This document shows, in pieces, positions 13,390 through 21,320 of a stretch of DNA of 35,121 nt. Below the pieces are notes generated by a model, which saw nothing but the letters and a program-made list of their open reading frames with translations, was not told the DNA's origin and ran no database searches. Numbering within the stretch: position 1 is the stretch's first letter; each line of letters opens with the position of its first letter. Location: positions 1-35,121 of the forward strand of contig JASKKI010000021.1 in assembly GCA_030154225.1 (NCBI GenBank), written 5' to 3'. This stretch comes from Clostridia bacterium (GTDB taxonomy: Bacteria > Bacillota > Peptococcia > Peptococcales > BICA1-8). The translations under genes were made by a program, and so were the position numbers.

Positions 13390-14178
13390 TTACATGTTTA
13401 TAGTTTTAATGGATTCCTCCCTAATTAAAGCTAGGAGATCTTGCTTGATTTCTAAAAACCGGGGACTGTTTTTCATTTCAAAAGTTCTAGGACGTCCTAA
13501 AGGAACGGAAATCCGTTTTTTTAGCCTGCCGGGACGGGCAGTCATCACATAGACAGTGTCACCCAAAAAAATAGCTTCTTCCACATCATGGGTAACAAAA
13601 AGAATAGTTTTTTTCGATTCTTGCCAGGCATTCAAAAGAATTTCTTGCATAATGGAACGGGTCTGGGCATCTAAAGCTCCGAAAGGTTCATCCATTAGTA
13701 AAATTTCCGGGTCATTAGCTAAAGCCCTTGCAATAGCCACCCTTTGTTTCATACCACCGGAGAGGTTTTGCGGGTAATGATTTTCAAAACCTTTAAGCCC
13801 AATGAGATCAAGATAATGAAGGGCGATTTGAGATCTTTCATTTTTAACCATACCCTTTAGCTCTAATCCGAATTCGATATTTTCCTGGACAGTTAACCAT
13901 GGAAACAAAGTATATGATTGAAAGACCATACCCCGGTCTGCCCCCGAGGAGGTTATTTCTTTACCATCTAAGAGTGCTTTTCCTGAAGAAGTATCCGTTA
14001 AGCCGGCGATAATTCTTAAGATAGTAGACTTACCGCACCCGGAAGGTCCTAAAATTGTTACAAATTCCCCTTCTTTAACTTCAAAGGAGGTATTATCCAG
14101 GGCTACAACCTGATTACCATTTTTGCCGAATACTTTAGAGACATTATCGATTTTCAATTTAACAGCTGCTTGCATCAC
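13390..14178 (-). CDS. ABC transporter ATP-binding protein, NitT/TauT (SsuB/TauB) type
   Basis: A 262-residue ATPase subunit of a NitT/TauT-type importer. Walker A is GPSGCGKST (44-52), the Q-loop lies in FQSYTLFPW, the signature is LSGGMKQR (139-146), Walker B is ILLMDEP (159-165) with GALD, and the switch histidine lies in FVTHDVEEA. The C-terminal VMTARPGRLKKRISVPLGRPR is typical of the nitrate/sulfonate/taurine subgroup. It overlaps the end of the permease gene by 20 bases, indicating translational coupling. Two adjacent ATGs make the exact start uncertain by one codon. It would power uptake of the ligand bound by the lipoprotein encoded upstream. Confidence 0.94.
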   Translation of the reverse strand: MMQAAVKLKIDNVSKVFGKNGNQVVALDNTSFEVKEGEFVTILGPSGCGKSTILRIIAGLTDTSSGKALLDGKEITSSGADRGMVFQSYTLFPWLTVQENIEFGLELKGMVKNERSQIALHYLDLIGLKGFENHYPQNLSGGMKQRVAIARALANDPEILLMDEPFGALDAQTRSIMQEILLNAWQESKKTILFVTHDVEEAIFLGDTVYVMTARPGRLKKRISVPLGRPRTFEMKNSPRFLEIKQDLLALIREESIKTINM

Positions 14179-14986
14179 TTTTTATACTACCTCCTTCATG
14201 TAACCAGGGGAAAAGTTTACGGTAAATGAGTTTAAAAATAACATCACTAATCATTCCTAATAGGCCAATAACAATTATACCTACAAAGATTTTTTCCGTA
14301 TTTAAAAACCGGTTGGCTTGCATGATCATATAACCCAGCCCAACAGTTGAACCTACGATTTCGGCAACTATTAAATAGGTCCAGGCCCAACCAAAGGTTA
14401 TCCTTAAAGTATCAACGATACCTGGTAAAGATGCAGGTAAAATTACCTTTTTAAAGACATTTCTTCTCGTTGCCCCCAGGGTATAGGCCACATCAATTAA
14501 GTCATTAGAAACATTTTTGGTAACATCCATTACCATTAAGGTTTGTTGAAAAAAAGTACCAAAGAATATAACTGCAATTTTTTCCCCTTCACCCAAGCCG
14601 ATCCATAGGATAAATAAAGGTATAAAGGCGGAAGCAGGCATATATCGAATAAAACCGATAAAAGGCTCAAAAAACCCTTCAAATACCTTTAAGGTTCCCA
14701 TTAAAATCCCTAAAGGAACTGCAATAAGTGAAGCAATAAGAAACCCGGCCACTACTCTCCAGACACTGTACCCAATGTGATTAAAAAGGTCTCCATCGAC
14801 AAGCATTCTAAATGCTGTAAGTAAAACAACATGGGGAGTAGGAAGAAATGTGGAAGCAATAATCTCAGTGTAACTTAAAAGAGACCAAATTAATAAAAAA
14901 ATAACAAAAACGAGGATACCTAAAGAAATATAAACATTCTTTTCAATGTCAACCTTAGGTGTAAAATAAGAACTAAATCTTGGCAA
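14159..14986 (-). CDS. ABC transporter permease, NitT/TauT (SsuC/TauC) type
   Basis: A 275-residue membrane protein with about six transmembrane segments. The binding-protein-dependent permease signature is present: the EAA-like loop DVAYTLGATRRNVFKKVILPASLPGIVDTLRI in two parts, with AYTLGATRRNVF and VILPASLPGI near residues 175-200. The start I prefer is TTG at 14986, with GGAGGTAGT about eight bases upstream on the minus strand. A TTG ten codons earlier has no site. It sits between the binding-protein gene (after a hairpin) and the ATPase gene, which it overlaps. Together they form an importer whose substrate is unknown (sulfonate, nitrate, thiamine precursor or another small anion). Confidence 0.92.
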   Translation of the reverse strand: MPRFSSYFTPKVDIEKNVYISLGILVFVIFLLIWSLLSYTEIIASTFLPTPHVVLLTAFRMLVDGDLFNHIGYSVWRVVAGFLIASLIAVPLGILMGTLKVFEGFFEPFIGFIRYMPASAFIPLFILWIGLGEGEKIAVIFFGTFFQQTLMVMDVTKNVSNDLIDVAYTLGATRRNVFKKVILPASLPGIVDTLRITFGWAWTYLIVAEIVGSTVGLGYMIMQANRFLNTEKIFVGIIVIGLLGMISDVIFKLIYRKLFPWLHEGGSIKSDASSC

Positions 14987-15056
14987 TTTTACTACCTCCA
15001 ACAAATATTCTGTCAAATTATGTTCTGTATAAGTTTATCATAATTTAATGTTTAAA

Positions 15057-15076
15057 GGGAGCCCTAAACGGCTCCC
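15057..15076 (-). terminator. intra-operon hairpin between binding-protein and permease genes
   Basis: GGGAGCC/GGCTCCC (15057-15063 and 15070-15076) with a six-base loop, followed on the minus strand by TTTAAACATTAAA. It lies just after the binding-protein stop and before the permease. It is GC-rich for this region but has a weak U tract, so partial termination or mRNA stabilisation is more likely than a full stop. Confidence 0.7.
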
Positions 15077-15082
15077 CGTATA

Positions 15083-16090
15083 CTAGTTTTTGTTAACAAA
15101 AGTAGGATCAATAATATCTTCGGTTTTAGGAACTGTGTCAATTACTTTTAATTCATTATAAAAATCTATAGCTTTTTGAGTGGTATCATAAATAGGACCT
15201 TTTTTCTCTGGAGTACCGAAAAATTCTTTGTTGTAAGTCAGGTCATAAAATTTTAAATCAGGAATAGTAGCCTGGAATTCTTTTATATCTATACCCAAAC
15301 CTTTTGCCATTATTTCTTCAGATTCTTGAGCATTGTTTTTCCAGTAATCCATAGCTTGGCCCATAGCTTTTACAAAGCTTTCCATAGCATCTGGGTATTT
15401 TTCTACAATATCAGCCCGGAAACTAACACTATCAATGATAATATTTGGGTATTCTTTAGTACTTACCAGTACTTTTCCTTTATCTTTTCCTTTACTTAGC
15501 CATGGTTCCCAGGTAACAGCGGCATCTACTTTGCCAGCTACAAAGGCTGCACCGGCATCACCAGCAGTCATATTTTGGATGGTTATATCTTTTTCAGATA
15601 ATCCTGCATCTTTTAAAACTGTTAAAGCAAAGAAATGACTGGTGGTACCCGTTTCTAGAGCAATAGTTTTACCTTTTAAATCTTGTACCGAATTGATTCC
15701 ATTTTTAACCAGTATTCCATCTCCACCAAAAGAACCATCAAGAGCCCAGATAACCTTTACCGGAACATTAGCAGCTGTTAGTGTAACCTGTACGTCTTGT
15801 GCGGTAGCCATACCGTCTATTTTTTTACCTGCTAAAGCCTGTTTCCTTTCAGCTAATCCATCAATTTTAATTATTTCAATATCTAAACCGTTTTCTTTAA
15901 AAAACCCTTTTTCTTTAGCCAGGTAAATGGGGCCGTAACCTACCCAGGTAGGTAAAGTAATTTTTAAACTTACAGGTTCCTTCTTAGCTGGTTCTTGAGC
16001 TGGTTCCTTGGCTTTATCAGTATTTCCGCAAGCAGTAAGACTGATACTTATTAGTAAAATTACTAATAATAAACTTAGAAATTTTTTCAT
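15083..16090 (-). CDS. ABC transporter solute-binding lipoprotein, NitT/TauT (SsuA/TauA, NMT1-like) type
   Basis: A 335-residue periplasmic-binding-fold protein anchored as a lipoprotein: MKKFLSLLL signal, lipobox LTAC with Cys21, then a Lys/Glu/Pro-rich linker. The mature start WVGYGPIYLAKEKGFF and the later GKTIALETGTTSHFFA and GKVDAAVTWEPWL are family hallmarks of NitT/TauT binding proteins (type II fold, NMT1/SsuA-like). Subgroup ligands include nitrate, aliphatic sulfonates, taurine and pyrimidine precursors of thiamine, and nothing here decides among them. It is first in the operon and has a GGAGGAG site on the minus strand. The hairpin after its stop probably sets higher expression than the permease and ATPase. 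Confidence 0.93.
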   Translation of the reverse strand: MKKFLSLLLVILLISISLTACGNTDKAKEPAQEPAKKEPVSLKITLPTWVGYGPIYLAKEKGFFKENGLDIEIIKIDGLAERKQALAGKKIDGMATAQDVQVTLTAANVPVKVIWALDGSFGGDGILVKNGINSVQDLKGKTIALETGTTSHFFALTVLKDAGLSEKDITIQNMTAGDAGAAFVAGKVDAAVTWEPWLSKGKDKGKVLVSTKEYPNIIIDSVSFRADIVEKYPDAMESFVKAMGQAMDYWKNNAQESEEIMAKGLGIDIKEFQATIPDLKFYDLTYNKEFFGTPEKKGPIYDTTQKAIDFYNELKVIDTVPKTEDIIDPTFVNKN

Positions 16091-16135
16091 TAATTGCTCC
16101 TCCTATATAGTAAACATTTGTTTCAGCATAATTAT

Positions 16136-16167
16136 AAAAACTATTGCATAAAAACGCAATAGTTTTT
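16136..16167 (-). terminator. terminator after the aminotransferase gene
   Basis: A perfect 12-bp stem (16136-16147 and 16156-16167) with an eight-base loop. On the minus strand its right arm ends in five T. It separates the dehydrogenase/aminotransferase unit from the ABC-transporter operon. Confidence 0.85.
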
Positions 16168-16178
16168 GAATACTATGT

Positions 16179-17279
16179 TTAGTATAAAAGTTGAAAATTT
16201 TTGTAAAATAGGTCCATATCTTCGGGACAACCCACGGTTAGTCGAATAAAATTAGGATAGCCCCAACCGTGGGACATTCTGACCAGAATACCTTTCTGAG
16301 CCAGATATTGAAATACTTCTCTGCCATCTTTTAATGTATCAATAAATACAAAATTAGTTTCAGAAGGGATATAAGGTATTTTTAATTTATCCAAATAGTC
16401 ATAAAGAACTTTTTTAGCTGTACTGTTATATTCTTTTAATCTCCGAATATATTCCTGATCCTTTAAGCTGGCAACAGCACCGGCTTGCGCAAAAATATTA
16501 AGATTAAAGGGAGGTCTGACTTGATTTATTGCTTCGATTAATTGAGGAGAAGCTACAGCATATCCTACTCTACAGGCGGCTAATCCATAAATTTTTGAAA
16601 AGGTTCTAATGGATATAACATTTGGAAATTTTGTAACTAAAGAAATTACACTTTGGAAATTTGGGCTTTCGACATACTCAGCATAAGCTTCATCAACTAC
16701 CAAAACTATATGGGCAGGTAGATTTTCAATAAAACACTGTAACTCTTTTTTATCGATAATAGTCCCTGTAGGGTTATTTGGATTACAGAGAATAATCATT
16801 TTAGTTTTATTTGTTATAGCTTTTTTAACCTTTTTTAAGTCAATTTTAAAATCCGTTAAATCTACCTTAATAGCTGTGGCACCCATTAATCTAGTGGATA
16901 CAAAATATTGACCAAAAGTGGGAAAAGGTATTATTACCTCTTCTCCTTCATTTAAGAAAGCCTGGGTTAAAAGGACAATCATTTCGTCAGCTCCATTAGA
17001 AACAGCGAAATAGTCTAGATCTAAACCATATAATTTACTTAAACCTCTCCGAAGTTCTTTAGCTTGGGCATCGGGATAAAAATTAGGTAAAAGAGCAGCT
17101 TCCTGCATAGCTTTTATAGCCAAAGGGGAAGGGCCCTGAGGTGCTTCATTAAATGAAAGTTTAGCTACTCTTGGTAAATTTAATCTTTTCTTAATCTCTT
17201 CGATAGGTAAATCTTCTAGCTCAGGTATAAAGGGGACTATATCACGGGCACAATTTCGCATTAAATTTTTACCCTGCAT
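16179..17279 (-). CDS. class I/II PLP aminotransferase, HisC-like
   Basis: A 366-residue fold-type I aminotransferase. Family motifs are NPNNPTG in the middle, VVDEAYAEY with the PLP-contacting Asp/Tyr, the Schiff-base Lys229 in TFSKIYGLAACRVGY, and the C-terminal Arg in FIRLTVG. It is most like histidinol-phosphate/aromatic aminotransferases (HisC/HisC2), but no other his gene is near, so a role in catabolism of an amino acid is as likely. It starts one base after the dehydrogenase stop: I prefer ATG 17279, with GGTG six bases upstream. A GTG at 17288 in the same frame would overlap the dehydrogenase by eight bases. It would supply a 2-oxo acid to the dehydrogenase; this is inference. Confidence 0.9.
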   Translation of the reverse strand: MQGKNLMRNCARDIVPFIPELEDLPIEEIKKRLNLPRVAKLSFNEAPQGPSPLAIKAMQEAALLPNFYPDAQAKELRRGLSKLYGLDLDYFAVSNGADEMIVLLTQAFLNEGEEVIIPFPTFGQYFVSTRLMGATAIKVDLTDFKIDLKKVKKAITNKTKMIILCNPNNPTGTIIDKKELQCFIENLPAHIVLVVDEAYAEYVESPNFQSVISLVTKFPNVISIRTFSKIYGLAACRVGYAVASPQLIEAINQVRPPFNLNIFAQAGAVASLKDQEYIRRLKEYNSTAKKVLYDYLDKLKIPYIPSETNFVFIDTLKDGREVFQYLAQKGILVRMSHGWGYPNFIRLTVGCPEDMDLFYKNFQLLY

Positions 17280-17280
17280 A

Positions 17281-18372
17281 TTATTCACCAGCCTTTTTTC
17301 CTATTTCATCAGTTTTTAAAATTGCTTTAATAACCATATCAGTAGTTACTTTAAAAGGAAGATTAGCCATGTCTTCTGTTTCAACCGAGGCATTTGCTAC
17401 AGCCAGGGCTTTTTCTTCGGAAAAATTAGTAACTCCTATCTGTTTAAGGGTATAAGGTAATCCTGTTTGTTTATAAAAAGGAAGTAATTGTATAATCTCA
17501 GTTTCCTTTTTTTCTAAACAAAGCTGACAAAGAATACCAAAAGCTACAATGGCTCCATGGTAATATTGATGAGTTTCTTTTAAAAGGGTAAAACCATTAT
17601 AAATGGCATGGGCTCCCCCAGAACGGAAGTCATCTCCTCCTAAACCACTAACCAGGCCGGAAAGGAGTATGTTGGCATCAATGACTTGTTCCACCTCAGG
17701 TGTGACCTGACCAGTCATTGCATCTTTAATAGCTTTTGCACCATGATTAATTAGGGTTTGGTAACATAAATTTGCCAAAGAATATGCAGCGGCTACAGTA
17801 GCATCTTTTAAATTATTGCGGACTGTAAGTTCTAACTCAAACCATTTTGCCAAAGTATCACCTATACCTGCTCTCAAGAGATCGAGGGGAGCTTTAGTAA
17901 TAATCTCGGAGTCAACTAAGACTAGGCTTGGATTTCGGGCATCAAGGGTTAACTCTAAATATTCACCTTTATTAGTGTAAACTATTGAAAGGGGTGTCCA
18001 GGCTGCACAGGTGGCCGCTATGGTTGGGATAGTTATAACAGGTAAATTTGCTTTAAAGGCAGCAGCTTTAGCAGTATCTAAAGCTTTTCCCCCTCCAACA
18101 CCTACAATTATTTCACTAGCGAGTTCTTTCGCTTCTTGGGCGAGTCTATTGATATTTTCCCAACTTACTTCTCCACCATACCAGCTAACTTTGGTAACTT
18201 CTAAACCATCTTTACTAAAACTCTCCAATAAATCTCTTTTTATTACATTTAAAGCGGTTTTGCCACCTATTATATAAGCTTTAGTACCAAATTCTCTACA
18301 ATATTGACCTGCTAAATGGCGCAAACCACTTTTCCGCTGGTATATCCCGGGGGCAATAATTTTCTTTAACAT
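17281..18372 (-). CDS. GldA-superfamily metal-dependent dehydrogenase, HcxA/YbdH-like (2-oxo acid reductase)
   Basis: A 363-residue protein with an N-terminal Rossmann-like domain (VGVGGGKALDTAKA) and a helical metal-binding domain. The metal ligands of glycerol dehydrogenase are conserved: Asp172 (AGIGDTLAKW), His255 (GGAHAIYNG) and His272 (YYHGAIVAFG). The stretch IPTIAATCAAWTPLSIVY matches what I recall of E. coli HcxA (YbdH), a hydroxycarboxylate dehydrogenase acting on 2-oxoglutarate/2-hydroxyglutarate and similar acids, better than glycerol dehydrogenase. In E. coli, ybdH is also beside an aminotransferase gene (ybdL). The start is ATG 18372, with GGAGGA eight bases upstream; an in-frame ATG 69 bases earlier has no such site. 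Confidence 0.88.
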   Translation of the reverse strand: MLKKIIAPGIYQRKSGLRHLAGQYCREFGTKAYIIGGKTALNVIKRDLLESFSKDGLEVTKVSWYGGEVSWENINRLAQEAKELASEIIVGVGGGKALDTAKAAAFKANLPVITIPTIAATCAAWTPLSIVYTNKGEYLELTLDARNPSLVLVDSEIITKAPLDLLRAGIGDTLAKWFELELTVRNNLKDATVAAAYSLANLCYQTLINHGAKAIKDAMTGQVTPEVEQVIDANILLSGLVSGLGGDDFRSGGAHAIYNGFTLLKETHQYYHGAIVAFGILCQLCLEKKETEIIQLLPFYKQTGLPYTLKQIGVTNFSEEKALAVANASVETEDMANLPFKVTTDMVIKAILKTDEIGKKAGE

Positions 18373-18441
18373 GCATGAATTCCTCCAAATTTCTAAATAT
18401 ATACTTTTATAATAATTTAAAATTATATCACATTTTTCCAT

Positions 18442-18466
18442 AAAAAAACGAGCCTGAAAGCTCGTT
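18442..18466 (-). terminator. terminator after the DUF378 gene
   Basis: AACGAGC/GCTCGTT (18447-18453 and 18460-18466) with a CTGAAA loop. On the minus strand it is followed by a run of T. It ends the DUF378 transcript before the dehydrogenase unit. Confidence 0.88.
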
Positions 18467-18535
18467 ATATTAATATTATAACATTAAATTTCTGTACCAC
18501 TTTAGCTATTGCAGTTTTCTAGGACATTTTGTATG

Positions 18536-18736
18536 TTACTTGGATTGACGTACCCTGTTGCCCATTAAAAAAGTGATGGAATACAATCCTGCTGCACCTA
18601 CTAAAGCATAAACAATTCTACTTAGGAGTGCATTCTGTCCACCAAATAATGTAGCCACCAAATCAAATCCAAATAAACCTATGAGTCCCCAGTTTAATGC
18701 TCCGATAATTACTAATATCAAAGCTATTTTGTCCAT
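18536..18736 (-). CDS. DUF378 family small membrane protein
   Basis: A 66-residue protein with two transmembrane helices. The N-terminal IALILVIIGALNWGLIGLFGFDLVATLFG is the DUF378 (YuzA-like) signature, followed by a second helix ending in GLYSITFLMGN. The function of the family is unknown. A GGAGGA site precedes the ATG on the minus strand. It is a single-gene unit, divergent from the symporter and closed by its own terminator. Confidence 0.9.
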   Translation of the reverse strand: MDKIALILVIIGALNWGLIGLFGFDLVATLFGGQNALLSRIVYALVGAAGLYSITFLMGNRVRQSK

Positions 18737-18828
18737 AAATAAATCCTCCTTTTAGTTTGTTTTAGCTTTTGAATATACAGAGAAAATTATGCTCAAAAAA
18801 AATTTTTTTATACTTATGAAGGAAAAAA

Positions 18829-20256
18829 ATGTATTTGTGTGAAATTTTAATAAAGAAATATTTTGAGGAAGTGACTTTAAAAATGTTATCATATATTCAC
18901 ATTGTAAGTATTATTCTTACACTATTATTGGTCATCGGAGTAGGTTTCTATTCGGTAAGGCAGGTAAAATCAGCAAGTGATTTTACTGTAGGTGGGCGTT
19001 CCATAAGTACCTCTTTAGTAGCAGGTACTATTGTTGGGACATTAGTTGGGGGAGCATCAACTGTTGGAACGGCAGAGCTGGCTTTTAAATATGGTTTCAG
19101 TGCTTGGTGGTTTACACTAGGGGGAGGAATAGCCTGTATTATATTAGCCTTGTTTTTAGCTAAGCCTTTAAGGTTTTCAGGAGCTTCCACCGGGCCTGGT
19201 TTTTTAGCACAGGCCTATGGAAGAGAGGCTGGAACCTTGGCGAGCATTTTTTCTTCCTTAGGAATATTTCTCAATATCATAGCTCAAATACTTGCTGCAG
19301 TTGCCCTAATAACTTCAATGTTCAGTATCAGTCCTTCCAAAGCAGCCTTTATTGCTGTATTTCTAGTAATATCGTACGTCATTTTCGGTGGGGTGTGGGG
19401 AACAGGTATAGTTGGAACACTAAAAGTAATTCTTTTATACATATCTATGTTTGTTTCTGGATTATTAGCTTACAGGTTGGGTGGCGGGATAACGGGTTTT
19501 ATTCAAAATTTTCCTGAATTTCCCTGGTTTAGTTTATTCGGAAGAGGAGTAAGCAAAGATTTAGCGGCGGGCTTTTCCTTAGTGGTAGGTGTACTCTCTA
19601 CACAAACATATCTACAAGCCATGTTTTCCGGTAAAAATGTTCAATCTTCTAGAAATGGGGCCCTTATTTCCGGAATGATAATTCCACCCATTGGGTTAGC
19701 AGGAATATTTGTGGGGTTATATATGAGAGCTAACTTTCCTACCATCAATGCCCGGGAAGCTTTACCCATGTTTATCTTACAATACCTTCCCCATTGGCTG
19801 GGGGGAGTAGTTCTCGCCACCCTTTTAATTTCAGTTGTTGGTACGGGGGCAGGACTGGTATTAGGCGTAAGTACCATGCTTAGCCAGGATATTTATAAGA
19901 AAATGATTGCACCTCAGGCCTCAGATGATAAAGTTTTACTATTTTCCAGAATAGCAATTATTGTAGTTACAGCTCTAACCCTTATTTTTGCAACAGGAAA
20001 TATGAATTCACTAATCTTAAAATGGAGTTTTTTATCAATGGGGCTAAGAGGGGCTACTATTTGCTTTCCATTATTAGGTGCCATTTTTATGAGGAAACAA
20101 ATTAGACCCAAGGTCGGTATTTGGGCAATAGTATTAGCACCCCTTTCTACAATTTTATGGGCTATTATGGGGTTGGAATTTATTGATCCTTTATATGTAG
20201 GTTTGTTTGTTAGTTTGGGTACTTTAATATTGGGTTCTTTAATTTTAAAAGAATAA
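18829..20256 (+). CDS. sodium:solute symporter (SSS family)
   Basis: A 475-residue polytopic membrane protein with about 13 hydrophobic segments, the normal size for SSS transporters. Typical features are the N-terminal VGFYSVRQVKSASDFTVGGR, the GTIVGTLVGGASTVGTAELAF helix, AYGREAGTLASI and a conserved central GGVWGT. These proteins import organic solutes such as proline, pantothenate, sugars or monocarboxylates with Na+; the substrate is unknown here. ATG 18829 has AAGG at good spacing, but ATG 18883 is nearer the first membrane helix with GAGGAAG upstream, so the first 18 residues are uncertain. The next gene starts 14 bases after its stop, so the two are one operon. Confidence 0.9.
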   Translation: MYLCEILIKKYFEEVTLKMLSYIHIVSIILTLLLVIGVGFYSVRQVKSASDFTVGGRSISTSLVAGTIVGTLVGGASTVGTAELAFKYGFSAWWFTLGGGIACIILALFLAKPLRFSGASTGPGFLAQAYGREAGTLASIFSSLGIFLNIIAQILAAVALITSMFSISPSKAAFIAVFLVISYVIFGGVWGTGIVGTLKVILLYISMFVSGLLAYRLGGGITGFIQNFPEFPWFSLFGRGVSKDLAAGFSLVVGVLSTQTYLQAMFSGKNVQSSRNGALISGMIIPPIGLAGIFVGLYMRANFPTINAREALPMFILQYLPHWLGGVVLATLLISVVGTGAGLVLGVSTMLSQDIYKKMIAPQASDDKVLLFSRIAIIVVTALTLIFATGNMNSLILKWSFLSMGLRGATICFPLLGAIFMRKQIRPKVGIWAIVLAPLSTILWAIMGLEFIDPLYVGLFVSLGTLILGSLILKE

Positions 20257-20270
20257 TTTGAGGTGTTGTT

Positions 20271-20954
20271 ATGGAACAAAATTCACGTATCATTGCAATT
20301 ATTGGTTGTGGACGAATGGGAAGTTTACTTGCTGATAAATTGTCTAGGCATTACCAGCTTTATGTTTACGACCAGTTACCTGAAAATGCAGAACGATTAA
20401 GTAGGTCATGTGGTGCTTTGATAGCAGGAAAAGATGATTTGAAAAAAGCTGAAATAATTATTCTGGCTTTAGCTACAGAAGTTATTCCTAAAGCTATTGC
20501 GGAATTGGAGGAATATTTAACAGAAGAAGCAATTTTAGTAAATATTGCTACCACTTTTCCCCATTGTGAAGTTAATACTAAACTAAAAAAAGTGTCTGCT
20601 AAAATAGTGGGCCATGCTAAGGAAATGGCTTTAGGTGAAAAGCCCGTTATTATTGTGGAAAGTGATAATTTAGAAGCCCGAACCATAATAAAGGAAGTTT
20701 TTTTACATATTGGTAGTGTGCTAGAAGGTCAGACAGATATTGTTAGTAAGATTAATACTATATCCTCCAAGTATGGTATTTTAGCTGCTTTAGAAGTAAA
20801 AAATGCTTTGCAAGAATTAAATTTATCTGAGGAAATAATTACTGCTGCCATTAGAAATGTTACTGCCGGTACTATGAAGGCCTTTGCAATTGGTGATGTG
20901 GGGCCATTCGCTCAAGCTATCATTGACAAATATGAGAAAGGTGGTCATGTATAG
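20271..20954 (+). CDS. NAD(P)-binding protein related to pyrroline-5-carboxylate reductase
   Basis: A 227-residue protein. The N-terminal Rossmann domain begins IIAIIGCGRMGSLLADKLSR, a standard dinucleotide-binding glycine motif, followed by an acidic residue after the second strand (VYDQLPENA). The C-terminal helical part (about 150-227), with AIRNVTAGTMKAF, resembles the ProC/F420-oxidoreductase type dimerisation domain. It is shorter than ProC (about 270 residues), so the function is uncertain. A homologue of ProC acting on another imino or oxo compound, or a TyrA-like reductase, is possible. It is co-transcribed with the symporter and may metabolise its substrate. Confidence 0.8.
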   Translation: MEQNSRIIAIIGCGRMGSLLADKLSRHYQLYVYDQLPENAERLSRSCGALIAGKDDLKKAEIIILALATEVIPKAIAELEEYLTEEAILVNIATTFPHCEVNTKLKKVSAKIVGHAKEMALGEKPVIIVESDNLEARTIIKEVFLHIGSVLEGQTDIVSKINTISSKYGILAALEVKNALQELNLSEEIITAAIRNVTAGTMKAFAIGDVGPFAQAIIDKYEKGGHV

Positions 20955-21029
20955 TAATATAAGTTTTTACATATCGTATAATTAATAATACTGGCCACTA
21001 AGATAGTAAAAGTCCAAGGATGTGGAAAT

Positions 21030-21209
21030 ATGCAAAATAAAAAAAAGAAGACTTTTTATGCCAAGGATATCTTAAAGTTAGAAATTGCTGAAGAGCTAGG
21101 GCTGATGCCGAAAATTAAGACGGGTGGTTGGCCTGAACTTACTGCAGAAGAATCGGGTCGTATTGGAGGAATAATGACTAAAAAAATGCGTAAGTTAGGC
21201 TGGCTGTAA
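21030..21209 (+). CDS. small acid-soluble spore protein, alpha/beta type (SspF-like)
   Basis: A 59-residue protein. The stretch LKLEIAEELGLMPKIKTGGW, followed by ELTAEESGRIGGIMTKKMRK, contains both alpha/beta SASP signatures: the germination-protease-like region around EIAEELG and the EESGRIGG DNA-binding motif. Such proteins coat and protect DNA in dormant spores. A lysine-rich N-terminus and one central helix-forming segment are visible. The ATG lies ten bases after AAGGA, and a terminator follows eight bases after the stop. It shows that the organism forms endospores; expression is expected in the forespore under sigma-G, but I could not place that promoter. Confidence 0.92.
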   Translation: MQNKKKKTFYAKDILKLEIAEELGLMPKIKTGGWPELTAEESGRIGGIMTKKMRKLGWL

Positions 21210-21216
21210 ACTCTAT

Positions 21217-21245
21217 GGTTTCTGTTTTATAACAGAAACCTTTTA
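21217..21245 (+). terminator. terminator after the spore protein gene
   Basis: A perfect 10-bp stem (21217-21226 and 21231-21240), TTAT loop, then TTTTATATT. Confidence 0.9.
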
Positions 21246-21320
21246 TATTATAATAAAGTAGTACAATTTTGAAAAATTCTGATATAATTAGATAGGAATT
21301 TGTTGCGAGGGGGTAGGGTA

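Noticed and set aside
20947-20985. Sigma-G promoter for the spore protein gene
   Set aside because: TGTATA and CGTATAA resemble the hexamers, but the spacing is about 21 bases, too long for a confident call.
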